Shown here in pieces: positions 10,662 to 22,166 of a stretch of DNA of 64,000 nt; position 1 is the first letter of the stretch; every line of letters starts with the position of its first letter. A program made the translations under genes and the position numbers. Source of the stretch: Malus domestica (lineage: Eukaryota > Streptophyta > Magnoliopsida > Rosales > Rosaceae); the NCBI RefSeq assembly GCF_042453785.1, contig NC_091664.1:983001-1047000 (forward strand), read 5' to 3'. The notes below the pieces were generated by a model, which saw only the letters and a list, made by a program, of their open reading frames with translations, searched no databases and was not told the origin of the DNA.

Positions 10662-13600
10662 ATGGGGAAGAAAGTTAAGAAGAAGGCTAGAGCTCCTCCA
10701 AGGGAGAAGTTGGTTGCAGCGGATTCCCCCAAAAAAGCCCCCCAACCAAGCAACCCAAGTGTTAAGGACGGTGATGATGGGGTTTCAGTTGCGAAAGAGA
10801 GAAGGCCTTGTCCTCATGTTGACAAAGGTGTTGATTTGGATAAATTGTCTGCTAAAATTGGGTCTTCAGGACCTGTTAGGTGTGAAGATTGCAGGGAAGG
10901 AGCACTTGATAGGAGGGGTGGTAAAGGAAAGGGAAAACATGGGAAGAAGAAAGGAAGTTCCTCAGTGGATTCAAAATCGGAGTCCAAAGCCATTTGGGTT
11001 TGTTTGGAGTGTGGTCATTATTCTTGTGGTGGGATTGGACTTCCTACAACCCCTCAATGTCATGCAGTTCGGCATGCTAGGCAGACTCGTCACCCAATAG
11101 TGATCCACTTTGAAAAGCCACAGATGCGGTGGTGCTTCCCGTGCAACATGCTTATTACAATTGAAAAGACGGAAGAGGATGGTGAACAAAAAGATGTGTT
11201 TGCTGATGTTGTAAAATTGATAAAGGGTCATTCATCGGAGGGATCATCAGTTAATGCTGAGGATGTGTGGTTTGCGAGTGGCAGTGTGACAAGCGAAATC
11301 AAATCAGCTAGCAATATATCAAGTGGTTTGGATGGAAGAGGTGGTTATATGGTTAGAGGCTTGGTTAATCTTGGTAACACTTGCTTCTTTAATTCTGTCT
11401 TACAGAACCTTCTAGCCATAGATAGGTTGCGGGGTTACTTCTTAAATTTAGATGCATCTACTGGAGCTCTTACTGTTTCATTGAAGAAACTCTTTACTGA
11501 AGCAAAACCAGAGGCAGGACTTAAGAATGTGATAAACCCAAGGTCACTTTTTGGTTGTGTTTGTTCCAAGGCTTCCCAATTTAGGGGGTATCAGCAGCAA
11601 GACAGTCATGAATTGCTTCGTTGCTTACTGGATGGATTGTGCACTGAGGAGTTGAGTATGAGGAAACGTATAAATTCTTCTCAGGAAAATGGGAATCCAT
11701 CAATCTCAGGTCCTACTTTTGTGGAAGCTGCATTTGGGGGCCAAACATCAAGTACTGTTTGCTGTGTTGAATGTGGTCACTCCTCAATTGTGTACGAGTC
11801 ATTTTTAGATCTGTCATTGTCAGTTCCAACCAGAAAATCCCCATCTAAGGCTGCCCAACCCACCTCTCGAGCAAAGAAGACGAAGTTGCCGCCCAAGAGG
11901 AGTGGAAAGCTTCGGCCTAAAAATAACAAAGAGAAGAATTCTGTACCATCACCAAGTGTTCCAACGCCATCAACCAGCGGTGAGGTTTCTGACCATTCTG
12001 ACCAGCCACAGTCTAGTTCAACCGACCCAAATGTGGCTGAACAAAAGGAATTAGTTGTAAATAGTCTATCTGCTGTCCAAGAATCTCCAAATGAACAAGT
12101 CTGTGAGGATGCAGCAGAGCAAACATCAACTTTGTTGGATGACTGTTCAGGGTTGGATTATCTTGATTCGGGAAATATGGTAGATGACAATGAAGTCTGT
12201 GAGGATGCAGCAGAGCAAACATCAACTTTGTTGGATGACTGTTCATGGTTGGATTATCTTGATTCGGGAAATATGTTAGATGACAATGATTTCTCTTCAC
12301 AAAATAATGATGTCTCAATTGTTCAAGATTCCGAAAACAAGAGTTCACATCTTAATGATGTCTCTCTACAGAGTGGCTCTGAATCTAGTAATCAGGTTTT
12401 TACACTTAATAAGGAACCGAATGTAGAACCTGACCGTTCTTCAGTGAATTCTTGGGAGGAAGAGCTCCCATTACAGGTTCAGGATTCTGAAGTTTTGTTG
12501 CTTCCATATAAAGCAGAGTGTTCTACCACTGAGGAAATCATGGGAGGCGAAGGTGAGGCCTCCTCATCGGTTGTGGGTTGTGGACAAGATGACTTTGGCT
12601 TTGGGGACTTATTCAACGAACCTGAAGTTTATGGGCCCCCTACAAGACCCTCTGTAGGTGAGGGAGGCACAGACACTAGTATCATAGCTAGTGAGTCTGA
12701 TCCTGATGAAGTTGATGATACTGATTCTCCAGTGTCTGTAGAGAGTTGTTTGACTCATTTCATAAGGCCTGAGCTTCTTGCCAATGAAAATGCTTGGCAT
12801 TGTGAGAACTGTTCCAAAATTCTTCAACGCCAAAGGTTGGAAGGAAAGAAGCAGGGAAAATCTGCTGCTAAAGTTTTGATAAATGGATGTGAGGCTAGAA
12901 CACAAAGTGATTCACTGAGTTTAAATACGGGTCCTGCTGATGTCAGAAGGCTTGGTAATGGGAATGTCAAAAGCAATACTGGTTGTAATCAGTTTGGTGA
13001 AAACTTCGTTTTGCATGATGGAAAAATAAATTGCTGGAACCAAAATTGCTCAGCAATTGAGAATGGTCGATCAGATAAGTCGAATTCTGTTGTTTGTCAA
13101 CGACAAGATGAGATGGAAGATGCTCCTCCAGTGCAGTCAAATACGTCAGATTGCACTAACGCTTGCAGTCTAGAAAGTTTCAGTGATCAAGTCATTGATT
13201 CTAGGGCTGATGAGTCTAGAAGTGCTAGTTTCACCTGTGACATTGTACCACAGACTAATTATGGGATATTGGATGGACATCGTGAATCAGAAGAAAGTGA
13301 GGATGAGGAAGTAAATTCCAAACGTGTGAATGTGAAGAGGAATGCGACTAAAAGGTACCTCATCAACAGGGCCCCACCTATTCTGACTATTCATCTTAAG
13401 AGGTTCAGCCAAGATGCTCGTGGTCGCTTAAGTAAATTGAATGGCCATATCAGTTTCCAAGAAAAAATTGATCTTAGGCCATATATGGATTCCAGGTGTC
13501 TATCTTACTCTTATTAAAGTTTATTTTACATTTCAAAATGCCACAGAAACATTACTGCTTGTTATCATGATTCTGTTTTGGCCCTTTCTTGGAAGAAACA

Positions 13601-15001
13601 TTCAAAATGTTAGGAAAACCATTTTATACCATCTTAATGGGAGGGGGAGAGCAGGGTTAGCACTAGTAGGTAGACAACAACAGCTTGCGAGGGGGTTGTG
13701 GCACGTGATTGGCAGATCATTTGTCACCTCAAGAACTTGAACTCTTAATATACTACTCTGAAATAGAATTATTCTATGACTCCATAGGATGTCCCTGCAT
13801 AGAGCTGAATGGTGACCATACTGTTAATATTATCTTTATATCTTGTTTCCTTTAAATAATGCACTATAGTTTGTGTGTTTGTTTTGGAATTATCATTAAA
13901 TAATGGACTATAGTTTGTGTGTTTGTTTTGGAATTATTACCTCAATTTGGTGTGGGCCCCCTAGTTTTTGGGGCTAGATGTAACCTAACTCTTTGCTACC
14001 CAAGGATTGAAGTTGCTAGCCCATGTGGTGGATGTAGCCCCATTTTCCGGCCAACTAGGGATGAAAATTTTCATTAGAGCTACAAATGTGGTAGCCTCAA
14101 GGAGGATAAAGCCCCCATTGGGGATGCTCTAAGGTCATTAGCACTGGTAACTTTTTTTTTTTTGGAAATAGGAAGAAAAAAGGTATTTAGTCCTTTTTTT
14201 CCTGTCGGAGATAACAGGAGTGAAATTATTACACATAATGGAGGAAGCATATTAAATGAGAGTTAATATGTCAATAACACCAAGGAGAAATTAAGCTACA
14301 TTATGCTTTCGACATTTAGAACTTTTTTTCATAGGTTTCCATACTTGTTTAAGCCTTTCTGTTCTGTTGTTCCATGTGTTGTTACATACATAGAGCTTGT
14401 TTTGATGTCTTTTGGAAACGGAATCAAGTAGTCATCTATGCATAATTTTTAATTTTTTTCACGTGGTTGAAATGATTCAGTTCTAAAAACAATTACAATT
14501 TGCTTCATCTGATTTACTCCTAATGCCAATACATGGGTGAGCTTCTCTCTGTGAAATTATCATAATGTAGAAGATATTGCCGATGCGTATATTGACTCAT
14601 AATGTAGTTACATGTGCTTCACATGGTACTTGCTTGCTCGTTTTGTTCCTAGTTTCCTTTGTGTGGTTTAGACTGAATTAATTGGTTATACAGATTGCAA
14701 ATTATATTTCCGATTGCCAAGTGTATTAATAGTGTGGCCATGGTGTTCTTTTGAGCTTTACAGGTGCACAGATGGGGAAAAGTATGAATACCAGCTACTT
14801 GGGGTTGTGGAGCATTCTGGAACCATGAGAGGGGGCCACTATGTTGCATACGTGAGAGGGGGTGAAAGGAGCAGAGGAAAAACTGAGAGAGAAAATACTG
14901 GTCATGCGTGGTATTATGCTAGCGATGCACATGTGCGTCAGGTTCCCCTAGATGACGTTCTTCGCGCTGAGGCCTATATCTTATTCTATGAAAAAACTTG
15001 A
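10662..15001 (+). CDS. Ubiquitin carboxyl-terminal hydrolase, UBP1/UBP2 type
   Basis: A deubiquitinase of the USP/UBP cysteine protease family, closest by architecture to Arabidopsis UBP1/UBP2 and animal USP16/USP45. There are two exons, 10662-13495 and 14764-15001, together encoding 1,023 residues. The N-terminus is lysine-rich ([13 protein letters not shown]). A ZnF-UBP domain follows ([34 protein letters not shown]), which in the family binds the free ubiquitin tail. The catalytic Cys box is [13 protein letters not shown] with Cys241; the His box is [15 protein letters not shown] with His970. A long acidic insert separates the two catalytic halves, as in relatives, and contains a 32-residue tandem duplication. 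The intron joins SR to CTDGEKYEY in frame. A GA repeat occurs in the downstream sequence. All catalytic motifs look intact. Confidence 0.93.
12101..12292 (+). repeat. In-frame 96-bp tandem duplication in the UBP insert
   Basis: Two consecutive 96-bp units start at 12101 and 12197, encoding the 32-residue repeat [16 protein letters not shown] through DNE/DND. The copies differ at only a few bases, so the event is recent. It lies in the acidic spacer, where length variation is tolerated. Confidence 0.9.
13853..13940. repeat. 44-bp tandem duplication in the UBP intron
   Basis: TAAATAATGCACTATAG and the following bases repeat with a 44-base period at 13853 and 13897. It is intronic with no coding effect. 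Confidence 0.85.
13940..14135. mobile_element. MITE-like insertion in the UBP intron
   Basis: A GC-richer block, different from the surrounding intron, starts near GTGTGGGCCCCC and ends CCCCCATTGGGGATGCTCTAAG. The phrase GGGGATGCTCTAA is typical of the ends of short plant elements. The limits are approximate and no clear target duplication was found. Confidence 0.4.
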
Positions 15002-15100
15002 GGTGAATCCAACTTTCAATAGGACGTTGCTGGCGTTTCAAAAGTTCCAGTTCTCGGCCTAAAAGACACCTGAGCTTCCACACATGGGAGAAAGAAGAGA

Positions 15101-15128
15101 TTGAGAGAGAGAGAGAGAGAGAGAGAGG
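15101..15128 (+). repeat. GA microsatellite in the probable UBP 3' UTR
   Basis: A run of GA dinucleotides about 100 bases after the UBP stop codon. Confidence 0.85.
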
Positions 15129-16499
15129 AACACCAGAGGTGAGTGTACAACTCTGATAACCATATGTTTTTTATACCCATTCTTTGAAGATGTAATGATC
15201 TTTTAGATGTATACCGCTAGTTATATCATCAAAAAACGGGGTTTTCTTTGTTTTACAGCCCCATTGCCCCAGGGGCCTTTGCTGCATCAATTACTCAAGA
15301 TTTCTAAGTAATGTTTGTTGTTTACTAAGATTACATTTTAGGCAAGAAGCATTGCTCATTTGTGCTTCAATGAGAATTTCTTTTCATCCCTTTGATTGAG
15401 AATTGTTTCGGCAACTTAATACACCGTACATTACATTACATGATCCAGGCTTGAATATGAGCACGACTTGTGGCTTGAAAGAGGGTTGGTGCATGCACTG
15501 TATGTACTTAAATCTATTGCAACTGGTAAACTATCTTGTCAGCTGCAATTTTCCTCACGCTAGAAGTTCGACGATTCTCACTCTTTAGTTTCTCAGGCTC
15601 TTCGTTATTTATGGCCGTCTGATTGAATGAATCAAAGTCTCCTCCATTGTTATATTATCTTATACAAAAGCTCTAGTACTAATGTGTGAAGATTAGTTTC
15701 TAGTTTAATCTTGAGCATTCTTATCTTTCTCTTTGAGTGTTTAGGGTTTGTCTTAGGAGTGTGCACAATTTTGACAGACAATAGGTGTAAGGTCGAACTT
15801 TATTGTATTCACAAGGCTTATTCGCATATTCACTTTGCACATTAAATGTGGGGGCGAATAGAGTCTGAATGATAGCATATTTATTCAACAAAAACAAAAA
15901 TTAACGTATTTGTACGTGCGCTGAAGCAATCTTTAATCCTTTATTATTGCCATAACCCACATGTTTACTAACAAATTTCAACAACTTTTAGCCGGAATTT
16001 GTGCAAAACATGTCTCCAACCAAGGGCTAAAGAAAACTTTATAAGAGCAGGTTTATTGAGCACTAAATGTAAATTTAAGTCGAAAACTAAAAAAATATAG
16101 TAGTGAGGCCCAAAACATTATTCAAATGGGGTTCCGTCCTTCAAAATATCAACAGAAAGTCTTTACTTTAATTTTCAAAACTTCACACACAGTGAGGTTA
16201 GGTGATAATAAATAGATTGAACGATGATTTATGTATGAATTTACGAAACTGACTAAAAACAATAGCCCACGTTTTTTTGTCAGAAATGCAAATTTTTTAT
16301 TTTTGCTAAATATTTTCCATCACCATTAAGAAAAACTTTATAAGGCATTTGAAATCAGATTTACGATTTATTGAGCAACATGTTTAAATATGAACAATGA
16401 TTTAAATTAATGTAAGACTGGGCGAGACGAAAATGAAAATAAATAGATAGAACGATGACTTAAGTACGATTGGGCGAGGATCGGTAGAGTGGTACCAAT

Positions 16500-17010
16500 C
16501 TTTCCCTACTCCAATTTATTTACTTTGTTTGACTAACCACTATTAAATTCAAATGTCTTTATATTTAGGTTTTACATCGTTAATTACAAGTGTCTAAATA
16601 TGCAATAATAGATTTTGTACGGAAAAATATATTTTGAAGAAAATAAATATGATAGTTTATTGTTATGGTAAGAGAAATAAAAGAAATATTAACAACAAAA
16701 AAAAACTAAAAATGAAAAAAAATTGAAAAAAAAGGGGAGGGGAGAATCGTTATGATGGTAGCGACAGTTATTGGAGTTGATCGGTATAACAATACCGATC
16801 ATATCATTTTTTATTTTTTATTTCTCTTTTTCCATTGAATTTTTTTTCTTCCTACCTTACTTTATTTAAATTCAAATATCTTTATATTTAGATTTTTACC
16901 ATTGTTTTCGAGTGTTTTGATGTGGATTATAAGAAATTTTTTGCAGAAAATACATTTTGTAGAACATGAAGATGATTGTTTGGCGTTATGGTAAGGAATT
17001 TTTTTTAAAG
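16500..17010. repeat. Diverged direct repeat pair of about 160 bp
   Basis: Units at about 16520-16680 and 16860-17005 share, in order, TTAAATTCAAAT, TCTTTATATTTAG, GAGTGT/AAGTGT, and GTTATGGTAAG. They are separated by about 180 bases that include GATCGGTATAACAATACCGATC, a perfect-looking palindrome. This could be the decayed long terminal repeats of a tiny element. Confidence 0.5.
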
Positions 17011-17639
17011 CAAAAACATAAAACAAATAAAATTGACGGTTTGGGTGCGGGGAGATGCAACAGTAGCCCAAGCCCAGCGAGCTCAAGCACTAGCCGCATC
17101 CCATACCCATGCCCTTGGGAAGGCCTAAGACGCAGTAGAAGCAATGGAGGCCCTTGAGGTTTAGGGTTTAGAAGCGTGTGAATAGTATGGGCCATAAAAT
17201 TAACACCTTGAGTTCGGCACGTTTCAACGCCCGACATGTGTATCCCAAGTGAAGATGGAAATATTTAGTCCTTCATGGCTAAAGATGGAAAAGTTTAATC
17301 CTATAGTAGTCTCAAAGATTAATTTTTGAACAGCTAATACATAGCTAAGGGTTATGCTTATAGCCCTCCACAACCAGAGATAACTTGAGGGTTTGCTATT
17401 TGCAAGGCTAGGCCAAATTTAGCCCTAATTCTTTTTAGCATATTCATTTTGGCTCTTAGCTGAATATGAGTTTAACATAAATTGTGGCTAAAATGGCATA
17501 TAATACTGATTGGAGATTGTGTGACTAATGCTTGCATTTTCGTTGAGAAAATGAAAGATTTTATTTTAAAAGTGGGGTGAACAGCATTTACACCCAATAA
17601 CAGCACTCAATTTTATTTTTTTAAATCTTTTATACAAGT

Positions 17640-17715
17640 GGGGAGGGTAAAATCAAATATAGAATTTAAATATATAAATAAATGCTCTTAACCACTTCAA
17701 CTACAAATTTCAAAT
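17640..17715 (-). repeat. tRNA-Leu-like SINE remnant
   Basis: On the minus strand the sequence reads GTAGTTGAAGTGGTTAAGAGC, an A-box-like start as in tRNA-Leu-derived SINEs. The B box is decayed. A related copy lies at about 50500-50575. Confidence 0.4.
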
Positions 17716-18076
17716 ATAACAAAGAGCATGAATATGCCAATCTTAGTATACAATTCTCCTATAATTTGGTTTCACTGACATCGTGCGATCCTCAATCAGT
17801 GTACGAGTTGCCAGTCAGTAGCCCTAATCAATCTCTTTTGCTATAACATTCATTCAACTTATTGATTCTCCTACTTATTTTCTCCTCTGCACACTCATGT
17901 TTCTTTATGGTCATAATATCTCTTACGAACATATATTAAATTGCAATAGTAAGTGACGTTTATAATCATAATAAAATGTAAATCAAAAGAAAAATCAAAC
18001 AACATGAATGGGTAATAGTGCGTAGAATGAAAAAATAGTACGTAAAAATTAATTTTCTATTTACTATTATTTATTA

Positions 18077-18231
18077 AGGAAACTGATGAAAAGAACTTGA
18101 AAACTTTAAGTTTTAAAGATAAGATAAAGATAAAATAAAAGATAAAGTGAATAGTATCAGGATTGATTTTTTAATATAAAAATATAATTTTTCGTTAAAG
18201 TAAACAGTGCTATAAACTTTTTGTTAAAGTT
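18077..18231 (-). mobile_element. 155-bp MITE, copy 1 of 5
   Basis: One of five copies of a short AT-rich element. The consensus in plus orientation starts AGGGAATTTTAACRAAAA, includes GTACTATTCACTTTA in the middle and ends TTCATTAGTTTTCCT. This copy is inverted and lies about 100 bases before the promoter of the X8 gene. Confidence 0.7.
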
Positions 18232-18315
18232 CGCTATTTATTATCCTCTTGGCCAATGAAAACATTCATTACCTTCCAAAAATAACAAATGAAAACATTC
18301 ATTCAATTCAGATTA

Positions 18316-18328
18316 TCAGTATAAATAC
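18316..18328 (+). promoter_or_regulatory. TATA box of the X8 gene
   Basis: AGTATAAATACG lies about 175 bases before the start codon, leaving a leader of roughly 150 bases that includes a CT microsatellite at 18404-18443. Confidence 0.55.
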
Positions 18329-18403
18329 GAAATACTGAGCAAAAGAAAAAGAAAAGCACCACCAGCAGGCACCAAAGCCAGAGAAACATAAAAAAGAGCT
18401 AAA

Positions 18404-18443
18404 GCTCTCTCTCTCTCTCACTCTCTCTCTCTCTCTCTCTCTC
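18404..18443 (+). repeat. CT microsatellite in the X8 gene leader
   Basis: A pyrimidine dinucleotide tract, briefly interrupted, in the 5' UTR. Such tracts are frequent in plant leaders and vary in length between individuals. Confidence 0.85.
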
Positions 18444-18501
18444 TTCCTTTACCAACTTAGTTTAGCAGCAGCCATTAAGTTCATAACTTTTCTTTCTTTC
18501 C

Positions 18502-21046
18502 ATGGCTCCACTCTCACTCTCCAACCAGCACCCATTAATCTCCTTCCTCTTCTTCCTCACACCCATTGTCATGGTGGTGGGCATGCTTGGAGTTTTCGGG
18601 GTGGACGGAGCAAATTCTCCGACGTCTTCCAGCACAACATGGTGTGTGGCTAGGAGTGATGCGAGCGCACAGGCTCTTCAGACAGCCTTGGACTATGCAT
18701 GCGCAGCTGGTGCGGACTGTTCTCCAATCCAATCCGACGGACTATGTTATCTCCCAAACACCATCCAAGCTCATGCCTCTTATGCCTTCAACAGTTACTA
18801 CCAGCGCCAGGCTAAGGCCCCTGGTTCTTGCGGCTTCTCCGGCACTGCCACCATTGCCCAAACAGACCCCAGTACGTCGTTCATTTCTCTCTTCCTTTTC
18901 CAATCCTCCATAAAAAAACCAATACAAAATATTTTTTGATATTTTTTGATATTTTATAGTGGGGGACTAATTTGTTTATTGTTAATTTCCTTTTGTGTAG
19001 GTTATGGATCTTGTGATTACCCATCTTCCACAAGGTACGTTGCTCTTCTTTTAATTTCTTTTACCAAAAAAATAAAGTAGTCTTATATTTTACTCCTAGG
19101 ATGCACTGTTTCATTTGATGACTGGATTTGCGTGTTTTAATTTAAACGTTACATTTTAGCGGTATATAAAGCGATTGAATCACATACACCGGTGTACTCG
19201 TATGAATTTCTAGTTTAGTTTGGGTACATTTCTTGGTGATTGAAATCAAATTTCTTCATGTTCACGCAATTAGATCCTTCTCTTTTTCTTCTTTCGAATT
19301 TGTTAAGAGATTAGAAAATAAAGAGTTGATTTTTATATGATGAATATTGAAAAGAAGAACACTTTGTAGAAAACCATTCTCTTTGGTTGCTGTAATTCTC
19401 TGTACCCAACAGAAGAAAAAATTACTTTGGTTCATAGAGAGAGGATTGTGTCTCTCGGGGGAAACTTCTTATGGATGTTTGACACGTGTCTTTCTGCATG
19501 GGACGCTGGTACTGACACTTAAATCAAACCGTCCGTTTCAAGTTATTGCTGTCAGTCTTTTCGCAGTTTCTCTCTCTTGGAAATCTTGGGTTGCCCATTG
19601 TTTTTGTAATTGTGTATTTTAACTCTATTTATTTTTTGGAAAGAAAAAAAAGATTCTATTTATTTGATTTTTTAAAAAATTATTTTTCTGGGTGCATGCT
19701 TGGATTCGAAATTGTACTTGTTTTTTGGTTCTGAAATCAGACTTGACCTTAATTTCCTACCGTTGGATTTGTCCTTAGATGCAACCAAACTAATGGTCAA
19801 GATCACATCTGATGGTTCACTTGGTTGCTTTTTTAGTGGGCACAGTGAGTGACTGGCATATGGTACCTATTCTGGTGTAATGTAATTATGCACTCTTCTG
19901 ATCCCTCTCTGCTTCTTTTTCTGCTTTCTTCACCACACTTTTACCGTTTTGGACATGTTTTGAATTTTAATATTTTTTTTTAGTATCAAGATTTTTAGTC
20001 TCAAAAATTTAAGTGTACAAGATACACCAGAGCATATTAAAAAAATTTCGATTTCATTTGATTGAACTAAAATTCCTTTTTTGGGTAGAACAAAAACCAA
20101 ACTTTATTTCACTAAGTAGAGTTAGCTCGACTGCATCAATCCTAAAATATCATTGAGTTCAATTTTGCATTAAGTCTTCCATTAGGTCTTTTTTTTTTGG
20201 GTGGGGTGTGTTTTGAATTCTATTTATCTTCTTATTAAAACATTTAATGTAATTACATTTTCTTGATCCCTTGCTTAAGTAGCACATAATGGTAGATCAT
20301 AGAAGATTAGTCTTCGCATTTACCCTCCTAATTTTGATTGTGGGCCCAAGATTAATTAACTGTCCAAAAGGAAATTCAAAGATGGAAAAGGAGGCTTGGG
20401 CGTGTGGGCCAGTTTCCAGTTTGGGACTGTATCTATATCTCACATGTGAATGTTCTTATTCTTGCATTAAGAGTATTTTGACTGATCATCTTCTGTTTTC
20501 TTTTTAATTTAAAACTTTTTTTTTCTGTTTATTTATTGTTGTGCCTTATAATTTAGGAGATTTTAACGAAAAACACCCGATACTGTTCACTTTAACAAAA
20601 AATCACATTTTTACACTAAAAAGTCAATCCTGGTACTATTCACTTTACCTTTTATTTTATCCTTATCATTAAAACTTAAAGTTTTCAAGCTATTTTTATT
20701 AGTTTTCCTTATAATTTATTGGTGATTTTGATTATGTGAGAAGAGAGTTGCTCTCTTTATAGTTTGAGAACAGCTTAGCTTACATGACACGATTAGATTC
20801 TGTATTAATTTATTGCAAATTTGCAGCGCGGCTGGCGGGACAACTTCACCTTCCACACCACCAACAGTTCCGAATCCACAAACGCCGCCATCAACATTCG
20901 CACCACCCTTCACCGCCTCCACCGGCGGATTCACTCCTGGATCGACCCCGATGATCCCTGACGATAACTCAAAAGCGTCCCTCGACTCCATGTCCCCAAC
21001 AATCTTGATGCCCATTTCCCTTGTGCTCGTTCTTTTATTCACCTAA
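18502..21046 (+). CDS. GPI-anchored X8-domain protein, plasmodesmata callose-binding type
   Basis: A 207-residue protein in three exons: 18502-18871, 19001-19034 and 20827-21046. It has an N-terminal hydrophobic signal peptide, then an X8 (CBM43) domain from TWCVARSDAS to YGSCDYPSS with six spaced cysteines (WCVA, DYACAAG, ADCSP, GLCYLP, GSCGF, GSCDYP). A Ser/Thr/Pro-rich linker follows, and the C-terminus is hydrophobic (ILMPISLVLVLLF), indicating a GPI anchor. The mini-exon of 34 bp joins both neighbours in frame. X8 proteins of this plan (PDCB family) bind callose at plasmodesmal necks and restrict cell-to-cell movement. PDCB is the likely subgroup; other small X8-GPI proteins cannot be excluded. 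The 1.8-kb second intron holds a MITE and a SINE-like remnant. Confidence 0.9.
20095..20200 (+). repeat. Au-SINE-like 3' remnant in the X8 gene intron
   Basis: TTTATTTCACTAAGTAGAGTTAGCTCGACTGCATCAATCC follows the pattern of the conserved 3' part of Au-type SINEs (CCACTAAGTGGGGTCGGCT...). It is decayed and lacks a tRNA-like head. Confidence 0.45.
20554..20711 (+). mobile_element. 155-bp MITE, copy 2 of 5 (X8 gene intron)
   Basis: Starts AGGAGATTTTAACGAAAAAC, contains GGTACTATTCACTTTACC, and ends TTAGTTTTCCTTATAA. Same family as copies at 18077, 43646, 44257 and 60374. Its right end lies about 115 bases before the last X8 exon. Confidence 0.75.
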
Positions 21047-21409
21047 AATTAAACCCCCCAATGTAGGTCGTTTATTTTTTTAATTTCCTAGTTGCAGCAA
21101 CAATATTGCCCTGATGCGGAAAAGAGGCTATACATTTTTTTGTTAGAAGTTGAACCTTCTTTGTCTGCCTCTTTCTTGCTAAGCCTCCCGATTAGTATTT
21201 TTCCAAACTAAATTTTGGGTCTCAGTCTCTTAATTTCGAACCAATAGTTCAATAAATTCATTGCCAAATATATCGTCGATTTCAATTTTTTACAGCCAGG
21301 TTACACGTACCAAGTAAAATAACGGTGATTACGTTCAAAATGTACCTTAAAAAAAACACAATGAACTGCCTCTTTGAGGCTTTGAGTATAACCAGTTTCA
21401 ACGTCAATG

Positions 21410-21494
21410 AGCTCGTTTGGACATGCTTTAAACTCGTTTGGACATGCTTTAAACTCGTTTGGATGTGTTTTAAACTCGTTTGGATGTGTTTTTG
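21410..21494. repeat. 21-bp minisatellite, four copies
   Basis: CTCGTTTGGACATGCTTTAAA is repeated four times with a shift to GGATGTGTTTT in the last units. It adjoins a block with AAAGCATTTTAA-type inverted words, so it may be an expanded end of a MITE. The open frame across it is periodic and not a gene. Confidence 0.8.
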
Positions 21495-21499
21495 AAATG

Positions 21500-22160
21500 A
21501 CTAAAAACGCTTTTAGTGAAAATGTTTTTAAAACCAATCATTAGTAAAGATGGAAGTAAATCCTAGAAAAGCATTAAAATGCTTCCTGAACAAAGCACAT
21601 AACTAATGTTTATTGCATAAAGCACTTTAACTGCTTTGAAACCTAAAAATTTTTTTTTTAAAATGCTTTCAGTCATTTTAAAAGCTCATGAGCCCAATTT
21701 CTACGGCAATGGTCGATATTGGGTCGATATCACGTCCTATATGCAAGAATGGCATCAATATGAATATGTGCAAGCAGTGACACAACTGCTACCAGCAAGA
21801 ACCTATGGAACAAATTGGCAGACCCTGGCCTTGTGCTCGACATCGGGCGAAAGAACAAATCGCATTCGACACGTACATAAAAATAACCAAATGAAAACTT
21901 GCAAGAAGAAAAATAGGACTGACTCTTTCCAAGTAAGGAATTATTTTTCTCATTTGCATGGCAGTACTGTAAAGAAATCATAAACAAACTGCAATGGAGA
22001 AACCAACAATGAACAAGACGAATGAAAAGAGCAAGAGTCTGAACAAACTGCAATGGTGACAATTTCATTCATATATAGAAACTATACGGTCTTAAGATCC
22101 TGCCTAAAAAACACATTTACCACATCGATTCCTCCCATGTTGTTATAGGATTTGACCACG
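21500..22160. other. Spacer between X8 and TPR genes
   Basis: Convergent gene ends face each other here. A repeat-like AT-rich block occupies 21500-21690. A more complex stretch, 21700-21900, shows no recognised protein in any frame. It probably includes the 3' UTR of the TPR gene. Confidence 0.4.
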
Positions 22161-22166
22161 GCCGTG

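Larger units (their letters stand above)
15130..18300. other. Intergenic spacer with decayed repeats
   Basis: No gene is recognised. The spacer contains a diverged direct repeat (16500-16690 and 16858-17010), a SINE-like remnant near 17640-17715, a MITE copy at 18077-18231, and a GC-richer block at 17040-17170 of unknown origin. A stretch near 17330-17480 (AGCCCTCCACAACC) resembles other short elements. The open frames here look like chance. Confidence 0.5.

Noticed and set aside
12013-12348. Minus-strand frame with internal repeat
   Set aside because: Mirror of the 96-bp duplication in the UBP gene.
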